From: GCA-2731375 sp964631725
GTDB taxonomy: Bacteria > Pseudomonadota > Alphaproteobacteria > GCA-2731375
Reading direction: 5' to 3'
Length of the DNA stretch: 64,000 nt
Assembly (NCBI GenBank): GCA_964631725.1
Contig: CAZVYX010000025.1
Coordinates: forward strand, 17,457 to 81,456
Positions 9,684 through 18,355 of the stretch are shown in pieces; within the stretch, counting starts at the first letter, position 1; each line of letters begins with the position of its first letter. The translations under genes were made by a program, and so were the position numbers. The notes beneath the pieces were generated by a model, which was not told the origin of the DNA, ran no database searches, and worked only from the letters and a program-made list of their open reading frames with translations.

Positions 9684-9739
9684 AATGCCGCCCAATCAGC
9701 GCCGGACGGAAACACCTGGATATTGAAAAGAGACCGCAA

Positions 9740-10882
9740 ATGACATGGACATCGAGAGAGCGCGTCCTCGCCGCACTGAACCACGAAGAACCAGACCGCG
9801 TACCGATCGATCTGGCGGGCGCCGGCGCCACGGGTATCGTCCTGGATGCCTATGACCGATTGAAGGTTCATTTGGGCCTGGAGCACGAGACCAGGATCCG
9901 CTCGAAACTCAATCATCTGGCCGATCCCGATACATCGGTGCTGAACCGGCTGGGTGTGGATACCCGGGCCATTACAGCCGGCTTTGGCCGTGCTTCAGGT
10001 AAATGGATTGATGACCTAACCTTCATCGATCACTTCGGCGTCACATTCAAGGGCACCGTGGGCACGGACGACAAGCATTTCCTGTACAAGGACGGCCCGC
10101 TATGCGGCGGCAAGCTGACCATCGACCGGATCGATGAAATGGAATGGCCCGATGCCGACAACCCGGCCATCGGCGCCGGCATCAGGGAACAGGTCGAGGG
10201 CTACAAGGCCGAGGGCGATTACTGCCTGGTTCTGAACGTTCCGGACCAGGTCATTCACCGGGCCTATGCCCTGCGCGGCATGGTCGATTTCCTCAAGGAT
10301 TTCCTGCGGGCGCCGGAAGCGGCGTGTTACCTGATGGATAAGCTGGCCGATTATAATATTCGGGCCTCGGAACACATGATCGAGGCGGCCGGCGCCGAGA
10401 ATATCGACATCATATTCTTCGGCGAGGATCTGGGCACCCAGGATGGCTGCATGTTTGATCCCGACAATACCTATGGCCGTCTGATCAAGCCGCGTCACGA
10501 ACGCATCATTCAAACCCTGAAATCAAAGACCGGCGGTCTATCGTTGTTCCATTGCTGCGGCTCGGCTTATGATTTCATACCGCATTTGATCGATATCGGT
10601 GTCGATGTGCTCAATCCGGTACAGGTCACGGCCAAGAACATGGAGCCGGACCGTCTGAAGGATGAATTCGGTGACCGCATGTCTTTCTGGGGCGGCATCA
10701 ATACCCAGGAAATTCTGCCCTATCAGTCCGCCGATGCCGTCAGAGCGGAGACCGAGCGCTGCATTGATATCTTCGGCAAGCAGGGCGGTTACGTTCTGAA
10801 CGCGGTACACAACATCCAGTTCGAAGTACCGGCCGAAAACATCGTCGCCATGTACGATACCGGTTTGAACCACCGCTATTAG
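9740..10882 (+). CDS. URO-D-family corrinoid methyltransferase
   Basis: 380 residues, uroporphyrinogen decarboxylase superfamily as in MtaA/MtbA and CmuC. It most likely moves a methyl group to the corrinoid protein encoded just upstream. The zinc-site motif H271-C-C273-G is present. The later ligand, Cys in MtaA, seems to be replaced by His in LNAVHNIQ (H357), a change also present in the paralogues at 18356 and 22679. The spacing after the corrinoid gene is 56 bp, and the same pairing recurs at 17658/18356, so each MT appears to have come with its own carrier. Substrate unknown. Confidence 0.88.
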   Translation: MTWTSRERVLAALNHEEPDRVPIDLAGAGATGIVLDAYDRLKVHLGLEHETRIRSKLNHLADPDTSVLNRLGVDTRAITAGFGRASGKWIDDLTFIDHFGVTFKGTVGTDDKHFLYKDGPLCGGKLTIDRIDEMEWPDADNPAIGAGIREQVEGYKAEGDYCLVLNVPDQVIHRAYALRGMVDFLKDFLRAPEAACYLMDKLADYNIRASEHMIEAAGAENIDIIFFGEDLGTQDGCMFDPDNTYGRLIKPRHERIIQTLKSKTGGLSLFHCCGSAYDFIPHLIDIGVDVLNPVQVTAKNMEPDRLKDEFGDRMSFWGGINTQEILPYQSADAVRAETERCIDIFGKQGGYVLNAVHNIQFEVPAENIVAMYDTGLNHRY

Positions 10883-10939
10883 AGCCGGTTGACAAGTGCC
10901 GCGCGGCCATGCGTTGTGAATACGGTTGGAGAATGATGC

Positions 10940-11683
10940 ATGCGCTATGAAGATATTGCGGCCGCGTTGGAGGGTACCGGCTTCATCTGCCGCGGCGGGT
11001 TCAAGCCGGGCCCCGAAGACGCGGTACCGGAGGTAACGGCGGCTACCGATGCCGTCTTGGTGGTTATCGGCAATGCCGGCTCGGCCATGTGGCCGCACTT
11101 CGACGCGGCACGGGATGCCGGGCAGCGTGAACAGACGCAAAATCCCCTGAACGACTGGACGGCGGAGGTGATGCGGCCAATTGCCGCCCAGCTGGGCGCC
11201 CGGGTACATTTCCCCTTCGACCGGCCCTACCACCCGTTCCAGCGCTGGGCCATGAAGGCGGATAGTGTTTGGCAGTCGCCGCTGGGGCCGCTGATCCACC
11301 CCCAATACGGATTGTGGCATGCCTATCGCGCCGCCCTGGTGTTCGAACCCGGCTTCGAACTTCCAACGCGCCCGGCGGCGGACAATCCCTGCGATACCTG
11401 TGCCGACCGAAAATGCCTGACCGCCTGCCCCGTCGATGCCTATGAAGCGGGCCGCTACGATGTGCCCGCCTGCATCGGCCATATCGCCACGGACAAGGGG
11501 AAAAGCTGTATTGATCTGCATTGCCTGGCCCGGCGCGCGTGCCCCATTGGCCGCGACATGGTCTACGATCCGCCCCATGCCGCCTTTCACATGTCAAAAT
11601 TCCTGGCCAATCTGGCGAAGCGGTATGTCGTCGAAGTGCCACAGGCCGTCAGCACGACGCTGCCCGGCGAAGAGGGCAGCTAA
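10940..11683 (+). CDS. 4Fe-4S ferredoxin-like protein of the corrinoid operon
   Basis: 247 residues. The C-terminal ~90 residues carry two cysteine groups (CDTCADRKCLTACP, and further cysteines at PACIGH, KSCIDLHCLARRACP), consistent with one or two 4Fe-4S clusters. The N-terminal ~130 residues resemble the uncharacterised front of QueG/reductive-dehalogenase-like ferredoxins only loosely. GGAG lies 8 nt before the ATG. It sits 15 bp before the RACo gene, so the natural inference is electron donation for reactivating oxidised Co(II) corrinoid. Confidence 0.75.
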   Translation: MRYEDIAAALEGTGFICRGGFKPGPEDAVPEVTAATDAVLVVIGNAGSAMWPHFDAARDAGQREQTQNPLNDWTAEVMRPIAAQLGARVHFPFDRPYHPFQRWAMKADSVWQSPLGPLIHPQYGLWHAYRAALVFEPGFELPTRPAADNPCDTCADRKCLTACPVDAYEAGRYDVPACIGHIATDKGKSCIDLHCLARRACPIGRDMVYDPPHAAFHMSKFLANLAKRYVVEVPQAVSTTLPGEEGS

Positions 11684-11698
11684 TTCGGGTGAGCGCCG

Positions 11699-13690
11699 GT
11701 GCCTGACAAATCACCTTCGAAGTCCGCCAACCAGGCGCTCGTGGTCTTTTCCCCCTCGGGCCATCGGGGCAAGGTGGCGCTGGGCGCCTCGGTGCTGGAC
11801 GCCGCCCGTGCCCTGGGCGTCGATCTGGATTCAGTCTGCGGCGGGCGCGGCCTTTGCGGTCGCTGCCAGATCGAGGTTGGCGAGGGCGATTTCGCCAAAC
11901 ACGGCATTCGTTCCAGCGCCGATCATATGTCACCCGGCAACGACGCCGAAGCGGCCTACGCGGAACGCAAGGGGCTGAAGCCGGGCCGGCGCCTGGCCTG
12001 TCATGCCCATATCCTGGGCGACCTGGTGGTCGACGTACCGCCCGAAAGCCAGGTGCATCGCCAGGTCGTGCGCAAACGCGCCGAAGCCCGCGCCATCGAG
12101 CTCGATCCGGTGCTGCGCCTGCATGCGGTGGATGTCGCCAAGCCGGAGCTGGAAATTCCCAGTGGCGATGGGGAAAGGCTGCTTCGCGCCCTTGACGAGA
12201 CCTGGGGCCTGCCGGACTTGTCGATTGACCCCGCCGTGCTGGCGGAAAGCGCATCGGCCCTGCGTTCGGGCCGCTGGACGGTGACCGCAGCCGTTCGCGG
12301 TGGCAGACGGATTGCCGGTGTGCGGCCAGGTTTCACGGACCACGCCTATGGCCTGGCAATCGATGTCGGCTCAACCACCCTGGCGGCGCATCTGGTCAAT
12401 CTGGCCGATGGTGAGGTCCCGGCCACGGCATCGGCCATGAACCCGCAAATTCGCTTCGGTGAGGATCTGATGAGCCGGGTTTCCTACGCCATGACACAGG
12501 CGGGCGGCGGCGGCGAGATGACGGCGGCAGTGCGCGCCAGCCTGAATGAGCTCGCCGGCCAGGCGGCGGCGGAGGCCGGTATCGAACGCGGCGATATTTA
12601 CGAGGTGGTGATCGTCGGCAACCCGATCATGCATCATCTGGTCTTGGGATTGGATCCGGGGCCGCTCGGCGTTGCACCCTTCGCCCTGGCGGTCGATGGC
12701 GCGGTGCGCATTGCCGCGCGCGATCTTGGCCTGGAACTGGCGGCGGGAGCGGAAGCCTATTTCCTGCCGTGTATTGCCGGGCACGTGGGCGCCGATGCCG
12801 CCGGGATGATCCTTTCGGAAACCCCGTTCGAACGGGACGAGGTGTCGCTGCTGGTTGATGTGGGGACCAACGCCGAACTGGTTCTGGGCAACCGGGAAAG
12901 GCTGTTGGCGGCCTCCTCCCCGACCGGGCCGGCCTTCGAAGGGGCGCAGATCTCGGCCGGCCAACGCGCCGCGCCGGGCGCCATCGAGCGCGTGCGCATT
13001 GATCCCGATACCTTGGCGCCCCGTTTCAAGATCATCGGCAGCGATCTGTGGTCCAACGAAGCCGGCTTCGAAGAGGCGGTTGCGGCCCTAGGTACAACTG
13101 GGGGCATCACCGGCATTTGCGGATCGGGGATTATCGAGGCGGTCGCCGAAATGACCTTGCGGGGCATCATCGCACCGGACGGGGCATTTCCAAGCGACAG
13201 CGAGCGCCGCTTCGTGCTCTACCATGGCGAACCCGAAATCGCCGTCACCCAGGCCGATGTGCGCGCCGTGCAATTGGCCAAGGGCGCGCTCTATGCCGGG
13301 GCCAGATTGTTGATGGATTTGTTCGGGGTCGAGAAAATCGACCGCATCGTCCTGGCCGGCGCCTTCGGCAGCCACATCGACCCGGTTTATGCCCTGGCCC
13401 TGGGCATGATCCCAGACTGCGATCCCGCGCATGTCTCCTCGGCCGGCAACGCTGCGGGTACCGGCGCCCGCATCGCCTTGCTGAACGCCGGCGCGCGAGG
13501 GGAAATCGAAGGTGTCGTCAAGCGGGTGGAGAAGATCGAAACCGCGGTAGCGCCGGCATTTCAAAAATACTTCGTCGAGGCCATGGCGATCCCCCATGCC
13601 ACGGACGCCTATCCCAACCTGCGCCGCATACTACCGATGCCCCTCCCCACGAAATCCAAGAAGCGTTCCAGACGGCGACGGCAACGTTAG
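11699..13690 (+). CDS. RACo-type reductive activator of corrinoid proteins
   Basis: 663 residues, GTG start. An N-terminal plant-type 2Fe-2S domain (CGGRGLCGRC plus a later ACHAH cysteine) is followed by a linker and a C-terminal ASKHA ATPase-like domain (DUF4445) with DVGSTTLAAHL and VDVGTNAELVLG motifs. RACo/RamA proteins use ATP and a low-potential electron to return inactive Co(II) corrinoid to Co(I). It is the only such activator in the window, so it probably serves all six corrinoid domains here. The gene ends three bases before the convergent IclR gene. Confidence 0.9.
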   Translation: MPDKSPSKSANQALVVFSPSGHRGKVALGASVLDAARALGVDLDSVCGGRGLCGRCQIEVGEGDFAKHGIRSSADHMSPGNDAEAAYAERKGLKPGRRLACHAHILGDLVVDVPPESQVHRQVVRKRAEARAIELDPVLRLHAVDVAKPELEIPSGDGERLLRALDETWGLPDLSIDPAVLAESASALRSGRWTVTAAVRGGRRIAGVRPGFTDHAYGLAIDVGSTTLAAHLVNLADGEVPATASAMNPQIRFGEDLMSRVSYAMTQAGGGGEMTAAVRASLNELAGQAAAEAGIERGDIYEVVIVGNPIMHHLVLGLDPGPLGVAPFALAVDGAVRIAARDLGLELAAGAEAYFLPCIAGHVGADAAGMILSETPFERDEVSLLVDVGTNAELVLGNRERLLAASSPTGPAFEGAQISAGQRAAPGAIERVRIDPDTLAPRFKIIGSDLWSNEAGFEEAVAALGTTGGITGICGSGIIEAVAEMTLRGIIAPDGAFPSDSERRFVLYHGEPEIAVTQADVRAVQLAKGALYAGARLLMDLFGVEKIDRIVLAGAFGSHIDPVYALALGMIPDCDPAHVSSAGNAAGTGARIALLNAGARGEIEGVVKRVEKIETAVAPAFQKYFVEAMAIPHATDAYPNLRRILPMPLPTKSKKRSRRRRQR

Positions 13691-13693
13691 GGC

Positions 13694-14551
13694 CTACTCG
13701 GCGGCGATCTCGCCGTGCCAGCCGATTTGCCGGGATATCTCGAAAGCGGTCTCCCTGACATGCGGCAGATAGTCTTCGATCTTCGTTGGCGCCGAGACGG
13801 ATTGCACAATGGGAAGGCTGACCGTGGCGACGGCATTGCCGGTATGGCCAAAGATTGGAAAGGCCAACTCGGCCACGCCACGCGCCATCTTGCTGTCCTG
13901 CTTAAAGAAGCCGCTCTTCAGCACCGAAGGGTAGGACTTTTTCAGGTAGTTCAATTCGGCCCTGGTGGCGTTCGCCTCCGCCAGCCAATGGGCCCGCACC
14001 GCCGCCGTCTGATAGGACAGCAGCACGATGCCAGAGACCGCCTTTTGGATCGGCACGGTGGCGCCGAGACCGACCGTGAAGAACATCTCCTCGGGCGAGT
14101 TTTGCTGCGCCACCACCATCACGTTGCCGCCCGAATGGATCGCGACGTGACAGGATTGGTGAATGGCGCGCGAGAGGTTGAACAGGGCCGGCGCCGCCGC
14201 TTCGACCAAACGCCTCGTCGGCGGATTTCTAAGGCCGAGTTCGAACAGCTTGAGAGACAGTTTGAATGTATCGGAGGCATTCTCCCGGGAAATGTAGTCG
14301 CGCTCCTCAAGGCAAATCAGCATGCGAAATATCTCGTTGACGCTGCGGCCCAGCTTGGCGGCGATATCCTTTGGCGCCAAGCCTTCCGTCTCGCGGGACA
14401 GCAGCTCGAGAATATCGAGCCCTTTTTCCAATGCCGGCGCCTGGTAACGCCGCGCGTTGGACCCGGACGGCGCCGCTGATTGCGCGTCCGTTTTTGCCGC
14501 CTTCGTTGCTCTCCTGGCCACGCAGGTTGCCTTTCGCTTGTAAAACCTCAT
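13694..14551 (-). CDS. IclR-family transcriptional regulator
   Basis: 285 residues. A basic N-terminal extension (~35 residues) precedes the winged HTH (ALEKGLDILELLS, then GLAPKDIAAKLGRSVNEIFRML) and the IclR effector domain. Start uncertain: ATG 14551 has no clear Shine-Dalgarno, and GTG 14521 is an alternative. It is divergent from the PhyH dioxygenase gene, with paired ATTTTGTAYA repeats between them, so it is the likely local regulator (inference). Confidence 0.85.
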   Translation of the reverse strand: MRFYKRKATCVARRATKAAKTDAQSAAPSGSNARRYQAPALEKGLDILELLSRETEGLAPKDIAAKLGRSVNEIFRMLICLEERDYISRENASDTFKLSLKLFELGLRNPPTRRLVEAAAPALFNLSRAIHQSCHVAIHSGGNVMVVAQQNSPEEMFFTVGLGATVPIQKAVSGIVLLSYQTAAVRAHWLAEANATRAELNYLKKSYPSVLKSGFFKQDSKMARGVAELAFPIFGHTGNAVATVSLPIVQSVSAPTKIEDYLPHVRETAFEISRQIGWHGEIAAE

Positions 14552-14582
14552 TTTGTATATAAGGTGCGCTTGATTTTGTACA
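14550..14582. promoter_or_regulatory. Direct repeat in IclR/PhyH divergent promoter
   Basis: ATTTTGTATA (14550-14559) and ATTTTGTACA (14573-14582) differ at one base and start 23 bp apart, roughly two helical turns. This spacing on one DNA face fits tandem binding by a dimeric regulator such as IclR. The first copy abuts the annotated IclR start codon, which may argue for the downstream GTG start. Confidence 0.4.
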
Positions 14583-14613
14583 CGTGCGAAATCAAGATGA
14601 CCTGGGGAAAATC

Positions 14614-15447
14614 ATGGGGATCGACATGGGGTACGCCAATAAGGCTGCGGAATACGCCGCGCGGGGCTATCTTAGCCCGCTGCGCGTCTTGCCCGGGGAC
14701 GAGGCCGGACGTTTGTACGATAAGGCGGAGGAACTCCGCCGCCGGCAAGCCGCCGACGACGAAAACTATCTCGGTTCGAACGTCCATCATCTGGTGCCGG
14801 ACTTCTATGATTTGGTACAGAAGAAGGAAATCCTTGATCAGGTGGAAAAGGTCATCGGGCCCGACATCATTTGCTGGTCCGCCGCGTTCTTTAACAAATA
14901 TCCCCATGATCCGAGCTACGTTTCGTGGCATCAGGATCTGACCTACTGGGGCCTGGAGCCGGCCGACATCGTCACCGCCTGGGTCGCGTTGACGCCCAGC
15001 ACCCGGGAAAACGGCTGCATGCGGGTTCTGCCGGGCAGCCATAACCAGGGCCAGATCGGCCATTCCGACACTTTCGCGGGCGACAATCTTTTGAGCCGGG
15101 GACAGGAAATCCAGGTCGATGTGCGCGAAGAGGACGCGGTCGATATCGTCTTACAGCCCGGCGAGATGTCGTTGCACCATGTGTTGATCATTCATGGCTC
15201 GGACCCCAATCCAACCGACATTCCGCGCTACGGTTTCGTGGCGCGATACATTCCGACATATACCAAACAGATCGGCGGCCGGACCGCCGCCATGCTGGTG
15301 CGGGGCGTCGACAGGCACGGTCATTTCGACCCGGTGCCCAGGCCGAAATCTGATCTGCACCCGGACGCCTTGGCGTTTCGCCATCAGGCAAACGAAAGAT
15401 TCCACAATATCCTGTTTGCAGGCGCCGAGAACCGGGATACAGCCTAG
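14614..15447 (+). CDS. Phytanoyl-CoA dioxygenase (PhyH)-family Fe(II)/2-oxoglutarate oxygenase
   Basis: 277 residues from ATG 14614, which has GGGG 5 nt upstream; a GTG at 14584 is an alternative. The iron facial triad is visible as HQD (SWHQDLTYWG) and a distal His in LHHVLIIHGSDPN, with the 2-oxoglutarate-binding Arg probably in RYGFVARYIP. Relatives hydroxylate fatty acyl groups, ectoine and many small molecules; the substrate is not predictable. It lies between IclR and GntR regulators inside the C1 island, so an oxidative step that exposes or removes a methylated side group is a reasonable guess. Confidence 0.85.
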   Translation: MGIDMGYANKAAEYAARGYLSPLRVLPGDEAGRLYDKAEELRRRQAADDENYLGSNVHHLVPDFYDLVQKKEILDQVEKVIGPDIICWSAAFFNKYPHDPSYVSWHQDLTYWGLEPADIVTAWVALTPSTRENGCMRVLPGSHNQGQIGHSDTFAGDNLLSRGQEIQVDVREEDAVDIVLQPGEMSLHHVLIIHGSDPNPTDIPRYGFVARYIPTYTKQIGGRTAAMLVRGVDRHGHFDPVPRPKSDLHPDALAFRHQANERFHNILFAGAENRDTA

Positions 15448-15542
15448 GCGGGGCGTCGCGCAATCCGACGTACCGGCAATTCGACATGTGACACTACAGC
15501 GCCATCATTGACCCGATTAGTGACCATCCAGTAGTATACCGG

Positions 15543-15563
15543 TGATATATTTTATGTATATCA
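15543..15563. promoter_or_regulatory. Inverted repeat upstream of the GntR gene
   Basis: TGATATA and TATATCA are separated by 7 nt and end 12 bp before the GntR start codon, so they overlap the ribosome-binding/promoter region. This is a good candidate autoregulatory operator. A fused version, TGATATATCA, occurs at 24261-24270. Confidence 0.4.
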
Positions 15564-15575
15564 AGCGGAAATAGT

Positions 15576-16253
15576 GTGGTGGCGACGATTTTGGCACGTA
15601 GACTCGACGAATCCGGCGCCGGCAGCCTGACCGACCAGGCATATGCCCAGCTTGAGGAACTCATTGTAACCGTTCAATTGGCACCGGGCGCGGTTCTCTC
15701 GGAAGCAAACCTGGCCGCGCGCCTGGGTATTGGCCGTACCCCGATCCGCGAGGCTTTGCATCGTTTGGCGCGCGAGGGTCTGGTCGTTATCCTGCCCCGC
15801 CGTGGCATTCTCGTCTCGGAGATCAATGTGCAATCGCAACTGCGCCTGCTTGAGGTACGGCGCAAGATCGAAGAAGTCATGGTAGCGGCCGCCGCCAAGC
15901 GCGCGGATCAGGCCGAACGGGAAGAATTTCAACGGATAGCTCAAGGCATGTTGGAGTGTGCCGCCGCCGGCGATGATATGGCGTTCATCCGCTATGATGA
16001 TCAATTCAATCATCTGGTCGCGGCGGCCTGCCGTAACGAATATGCCGCCAAGACGATCGGCTTGATGGCCGGCCTGTCGCGCCGCTTCTGGTTCGTCCAC
16101 AACCAGCAAAACGCGGATGTGGAATTGGCCGCGCGCCGGCATGCCGATGTCGCCATTGCCATCGCCGATGGCGATATCGAAGGCGCGGAGGCGGCTTCGG
16201 GCCGTCTGATGGATTACATCCTCGACGTTACCAGGACCTCCATCGATACTTAG
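15576..16253 (+). CDS. GntR-family (FCD) transcriptional regulator
   Basis: 225 residues, GTG start. The winged HTH carries the family pattern (LTDQAYAQLEELIV, LSEANLAARLGIGRTPIREAL), followed by an all-helical FCD effector domain with metal-binding-type His positions (DDQFNHLVAAA, near residue 145). FadR-subfamily members usually respond to organic acids. It converges on an acyl-CoA dehydrogenase gene. Confidence 0.88.
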   Translation: MVATILARRLDESGAGSLTDQAYAQLEELIVTVQLAPGAVLSEANLAARLGIGRTPIREALHRLAREGLVVILPRRGILVSEINVQSQLRLLEVRRKIEEVMVAAAAKRADQAEREEFQRIAQGMLECAAAGDDMAFIRYDDQFNHLVAAACRNEYAAKTIGLMAGLSRRFWFVHNQQNADVELAARRHADVAIAIADGDIEGAEAASGRLMDYILDVTRTSIDT

Positions 16254-16301
16254 TCAACCGACACTGTAGCCTGCCGCACTGAGGCCCGCCGCTCCCTCGG
16301 C

Positions 16302-17429
16302 TTACTGGCCATACACGTACTTTGCGATGATCAGCCGTTGGACCTGATTGGTGCCCTCGTAGATTTGCGTGATCTTGGCATCGCGCATCATCCGTTCGAC
16401 CGGGTAGTCCTTCAGGTAGCCGTAGCCGCCGTGCAACTGCACTGCGTCCGTGGTCACCGACATGGCGGTATCGCTGCAGACCAGCTTGGCCATCGAAGCC
16501 ATCGACCGCGCCTTGTTCTGGTCGTCGCCCTCGGCCGCCTGGACCGAGCGGTAAAGTAGCGCCCGGGATGATTCCACCTTGACCGCCATGTCGGCGATCA
16601 TGCCCCGGACCATCTGGAAGCGCGACACGGGCTCGCCGAATTGTTCGCGCCCAGCGGTGTATTCCACCGCCTCGTCAAATGCGCCCTGGGCGATACCGAG
16701 CGCCTGGGCCGAGATCAACGCCCTGGAGTAGGTCAGCCCCTCGGTCAGATACTTATAGCCCCCGGTCGGATCGCCGACGGCACGTTCGGCGGGAATTTGG
16801 CAGTCTTCGAAAATGACATCCGCCGTCGGGCTGCCGCAGAGACCCATTTTGGATTCGAGCCGGCCAAAAGAGAGGCCTGGATCGTCGCGGCTGACCAGAA
16901 AGAGCCCAAAAGACCTCTCGCCGGTTCGGGCCAAGACCAGATACCAATCCGCCCAGGTCGCACCCGTTATGAAGCGCTTGCGGCCGTTCAGGGTCCAACC
17001 GTTACCGCTCCGCTCGGCCCGTGTCTTCAGGCTCCAGAGATCGGAGCCGCTTTGCGGCTCCGTCAAGCACCAGCCCATGCCTGTCTCGCCCGCCGCCACC
17101 GGTGGGATGACGGCCTCGATCAGTTCGCGGGCGCCGTATTGCAATAGCGGATAACTGGCGATCCAATTATTCATCAACAATTGCGCCGAGGTGGCGCAGC
17201 AGCGTGCGACCTCCTCACTGCAGATCACCAAAGACATCAGGTCGCCATTCTGTCCGCCCAGGTCCGCCTCGAAAGCCAAGCCGAGCAGGCCTTCCTCGCG
17301 AAAGGCTTCGAAGGTCGTCTCCGGAAAGCTGCCGGTTCGGTCCACTTCCGCCGCGTGCGGCGCCACCTTGTCGGTCGCGAAACGGCGCATGCTGTCGCGA
17401 AATTGCTCGTAAACACTGGCATCCTGCAT
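16302..17429 (-). CDS. Acyl-CoA dehydrogenase
   Basis: 375 residues from ATG 17429, where the GAGG spacing is better than for the ATG two codons earlier (17435). FAD-dependent alpha,beta-dehydrogenation of an acyl-CoA. Signatures: GWCLTEPQSGSDLWSLKT, FITGATWADWYLVLART, and the C-terminal QLHGGYGYLKDYPVERMMRDAK followed by IYEGTNQ, whose Glu is the expected catalytic base. It may act with the acyl-CoA synthetase at 5227 on the carbon skeleton left after demethylation; that is inference. Confidence 0.9.
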   Translation of the reverse strand: MQDASVYEQFRDSMRRFATDKVAPHAAEVDRTGSFPETTFEAFREEGLLGLAFEADLGGQNGDLMSLVICSEEVARCCATSAQLLMNNWIASYPLLQYGARELIEAVIPPVAAGETGMGWCLTEPQSGSDLWSLKTRAERSGNGWTLNGRKRFITGATWADWYLVLARTGERSFGLFLVSRDDPGLSFGRLESKMGLCGSPTADVIFEDCQIPAERAVGDPTGGYKYLTEGLTYSRALISAQALGIAQGAFDEAVEYTAGREQFGEPVSRFQMVRGMIADMAVKVESSRALLYRSVQAAEGDDQNKARSMASMAKLVCSDTAMSVTTDAVQLHGGYGYLKDYPVERMMRDAKITQIYEGTNQVQRLIIAKYVYGQ

Positions 17430-17584
17430 GGGCATTTCCTCGGGTTACAAATTGGCAATGTTTTTTTTGGCTTGATTGATACATCAGCCGAGATTCCTCG
17501 GCTGGTCAAGTGCGGTTCCGGCCATCGGAGCAGCGGAAATCGTGGCAGCGGGAGATGACGAACATGGCCGGCAAGGATTGACAA

Positions 17585-17622
17585 TCGGCCGGCCGACCAC
17601 TAACATATCACTAATATATTAG
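17585..17622. promoter_or_regulatory. Two palindromes upstream of the second corrinoid operon
   Basis: TCGGCCGGCCGA (17585-17596) and CTAATATATTAG (17611-17622) are both perfect 12-bp palindromes, 35-45 bp before the corrinoid gene. The AT-rich one is a plausible operator; its composition contrasts with the GC-rich surroundings. Confidence 0.35.
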
Positions 17623-17657
17623 ATGGGCATCAATGTCCCGGTTGGAGGATTAGCGTG

Positions 17658-18296
17658 ATGAGTGTTGCCAAGATCTTCGATGCGGTCATGGAATATGAAG
17701 AAGAGGATGTCGCCGAGTTGGTGCAGGCGGAAATCGATGCCGGCACCGCCGTCAAGAGCATCCTGCAGGACGGCCTGATCGCACCCCTTGATGATATCGG
17801 CGAGAAGTTCTCCGCCGGTACCCTGTTCGTACCGGAGATGCTGATGGCGGCGGAGGCGGTACAGGCGGGCCTGGACATACTCCGCCCCCTGCTGACGGAA
17901 ACCGGCGTCAAGCCCATCGGCACGGTGGTCCTGGGCACGGTCAAGGGTGATCTGCACGACATCGGCAAGAATCTGGTCGGCCTGTTGCTGGAAGGCGCCG
18001 GCTTCAGGGTGGTGGATCTGGGCACGGATGTGGATGGCGAACAGTTCATCGCGGCGGCGCAGGAGAACGACGCCGACATCATCGCCCTGTCGGGCCTTTT
18101 GACCACATCGATGCCGGAGATGGAGAAAGCTGTTGCAACGGTGCGGGAAGCCAACACGAACCGCAACCTGAACGTCAAGGTGATGATCGGCGGTCCGCCG
18201 GTGCATCACGAATTTGCCATGACCATCGGCGCCGATGCCTACGGCATGGATGCTCCGGCCGCTGTCGAACGGGCACGGGAATTTGTCACCGCGTAG
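17658..18296 (+). CDS. Methyltransferase corrinoid protein (copy 2)
   Basis: 212 residues, identical to the product of the 9045 gene except for the last residue (Ala instead of Gly). ATG 17658 is chosen because it aligns with copy 1; a GTG one codon earlier is in frame. GGAGGA lies upstream. It has the B12 motif DLHDIG and a helical cap. The following gene is again a URO-D methyltransferase, but a diverged one, so the same carrier protein serves two different methyltransferases. Confidence 0.93.
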   Translation: MSVAKIFDAVMEYEEEDVAELVQAEIDAGTAVKSILQDGLIAPLDDIGEKFSAGTLFVPEMLMAAEAVQAGLDILRPLLTETGVKPIGTVVLGTVKGDLHDIGKNLVGLLLEGAGFRVVDLGTDVDGEQFIAAAQENDADIIALSGLLTTSMPEMEKAVATVREANTNRNLNVKVMIGGPPVHHEFAMTIGADAYGMDAPAAVERAREFVTA

Positions 18297-18319
18297 GCGA
18301 AACCGGGTAGAATGAATGG

Positions 18320-18335
18320 GGAACCCACGGGTTCC
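18320..18335 (+). other. Hairpin between corrinoid protein and methyltransferase genes
   Basis: GGAACCC-AC-GGGTTCC, a perfect 7-bp inverted repeat within the 59-bp gap. There is no T-tract, so it is not an obvious terminator. It may set relative expression or mRNA stability of the two genes. Confidence 0.35.
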
Positions 18336-18355
18336 AATGAACTGGGAGAAACGGC

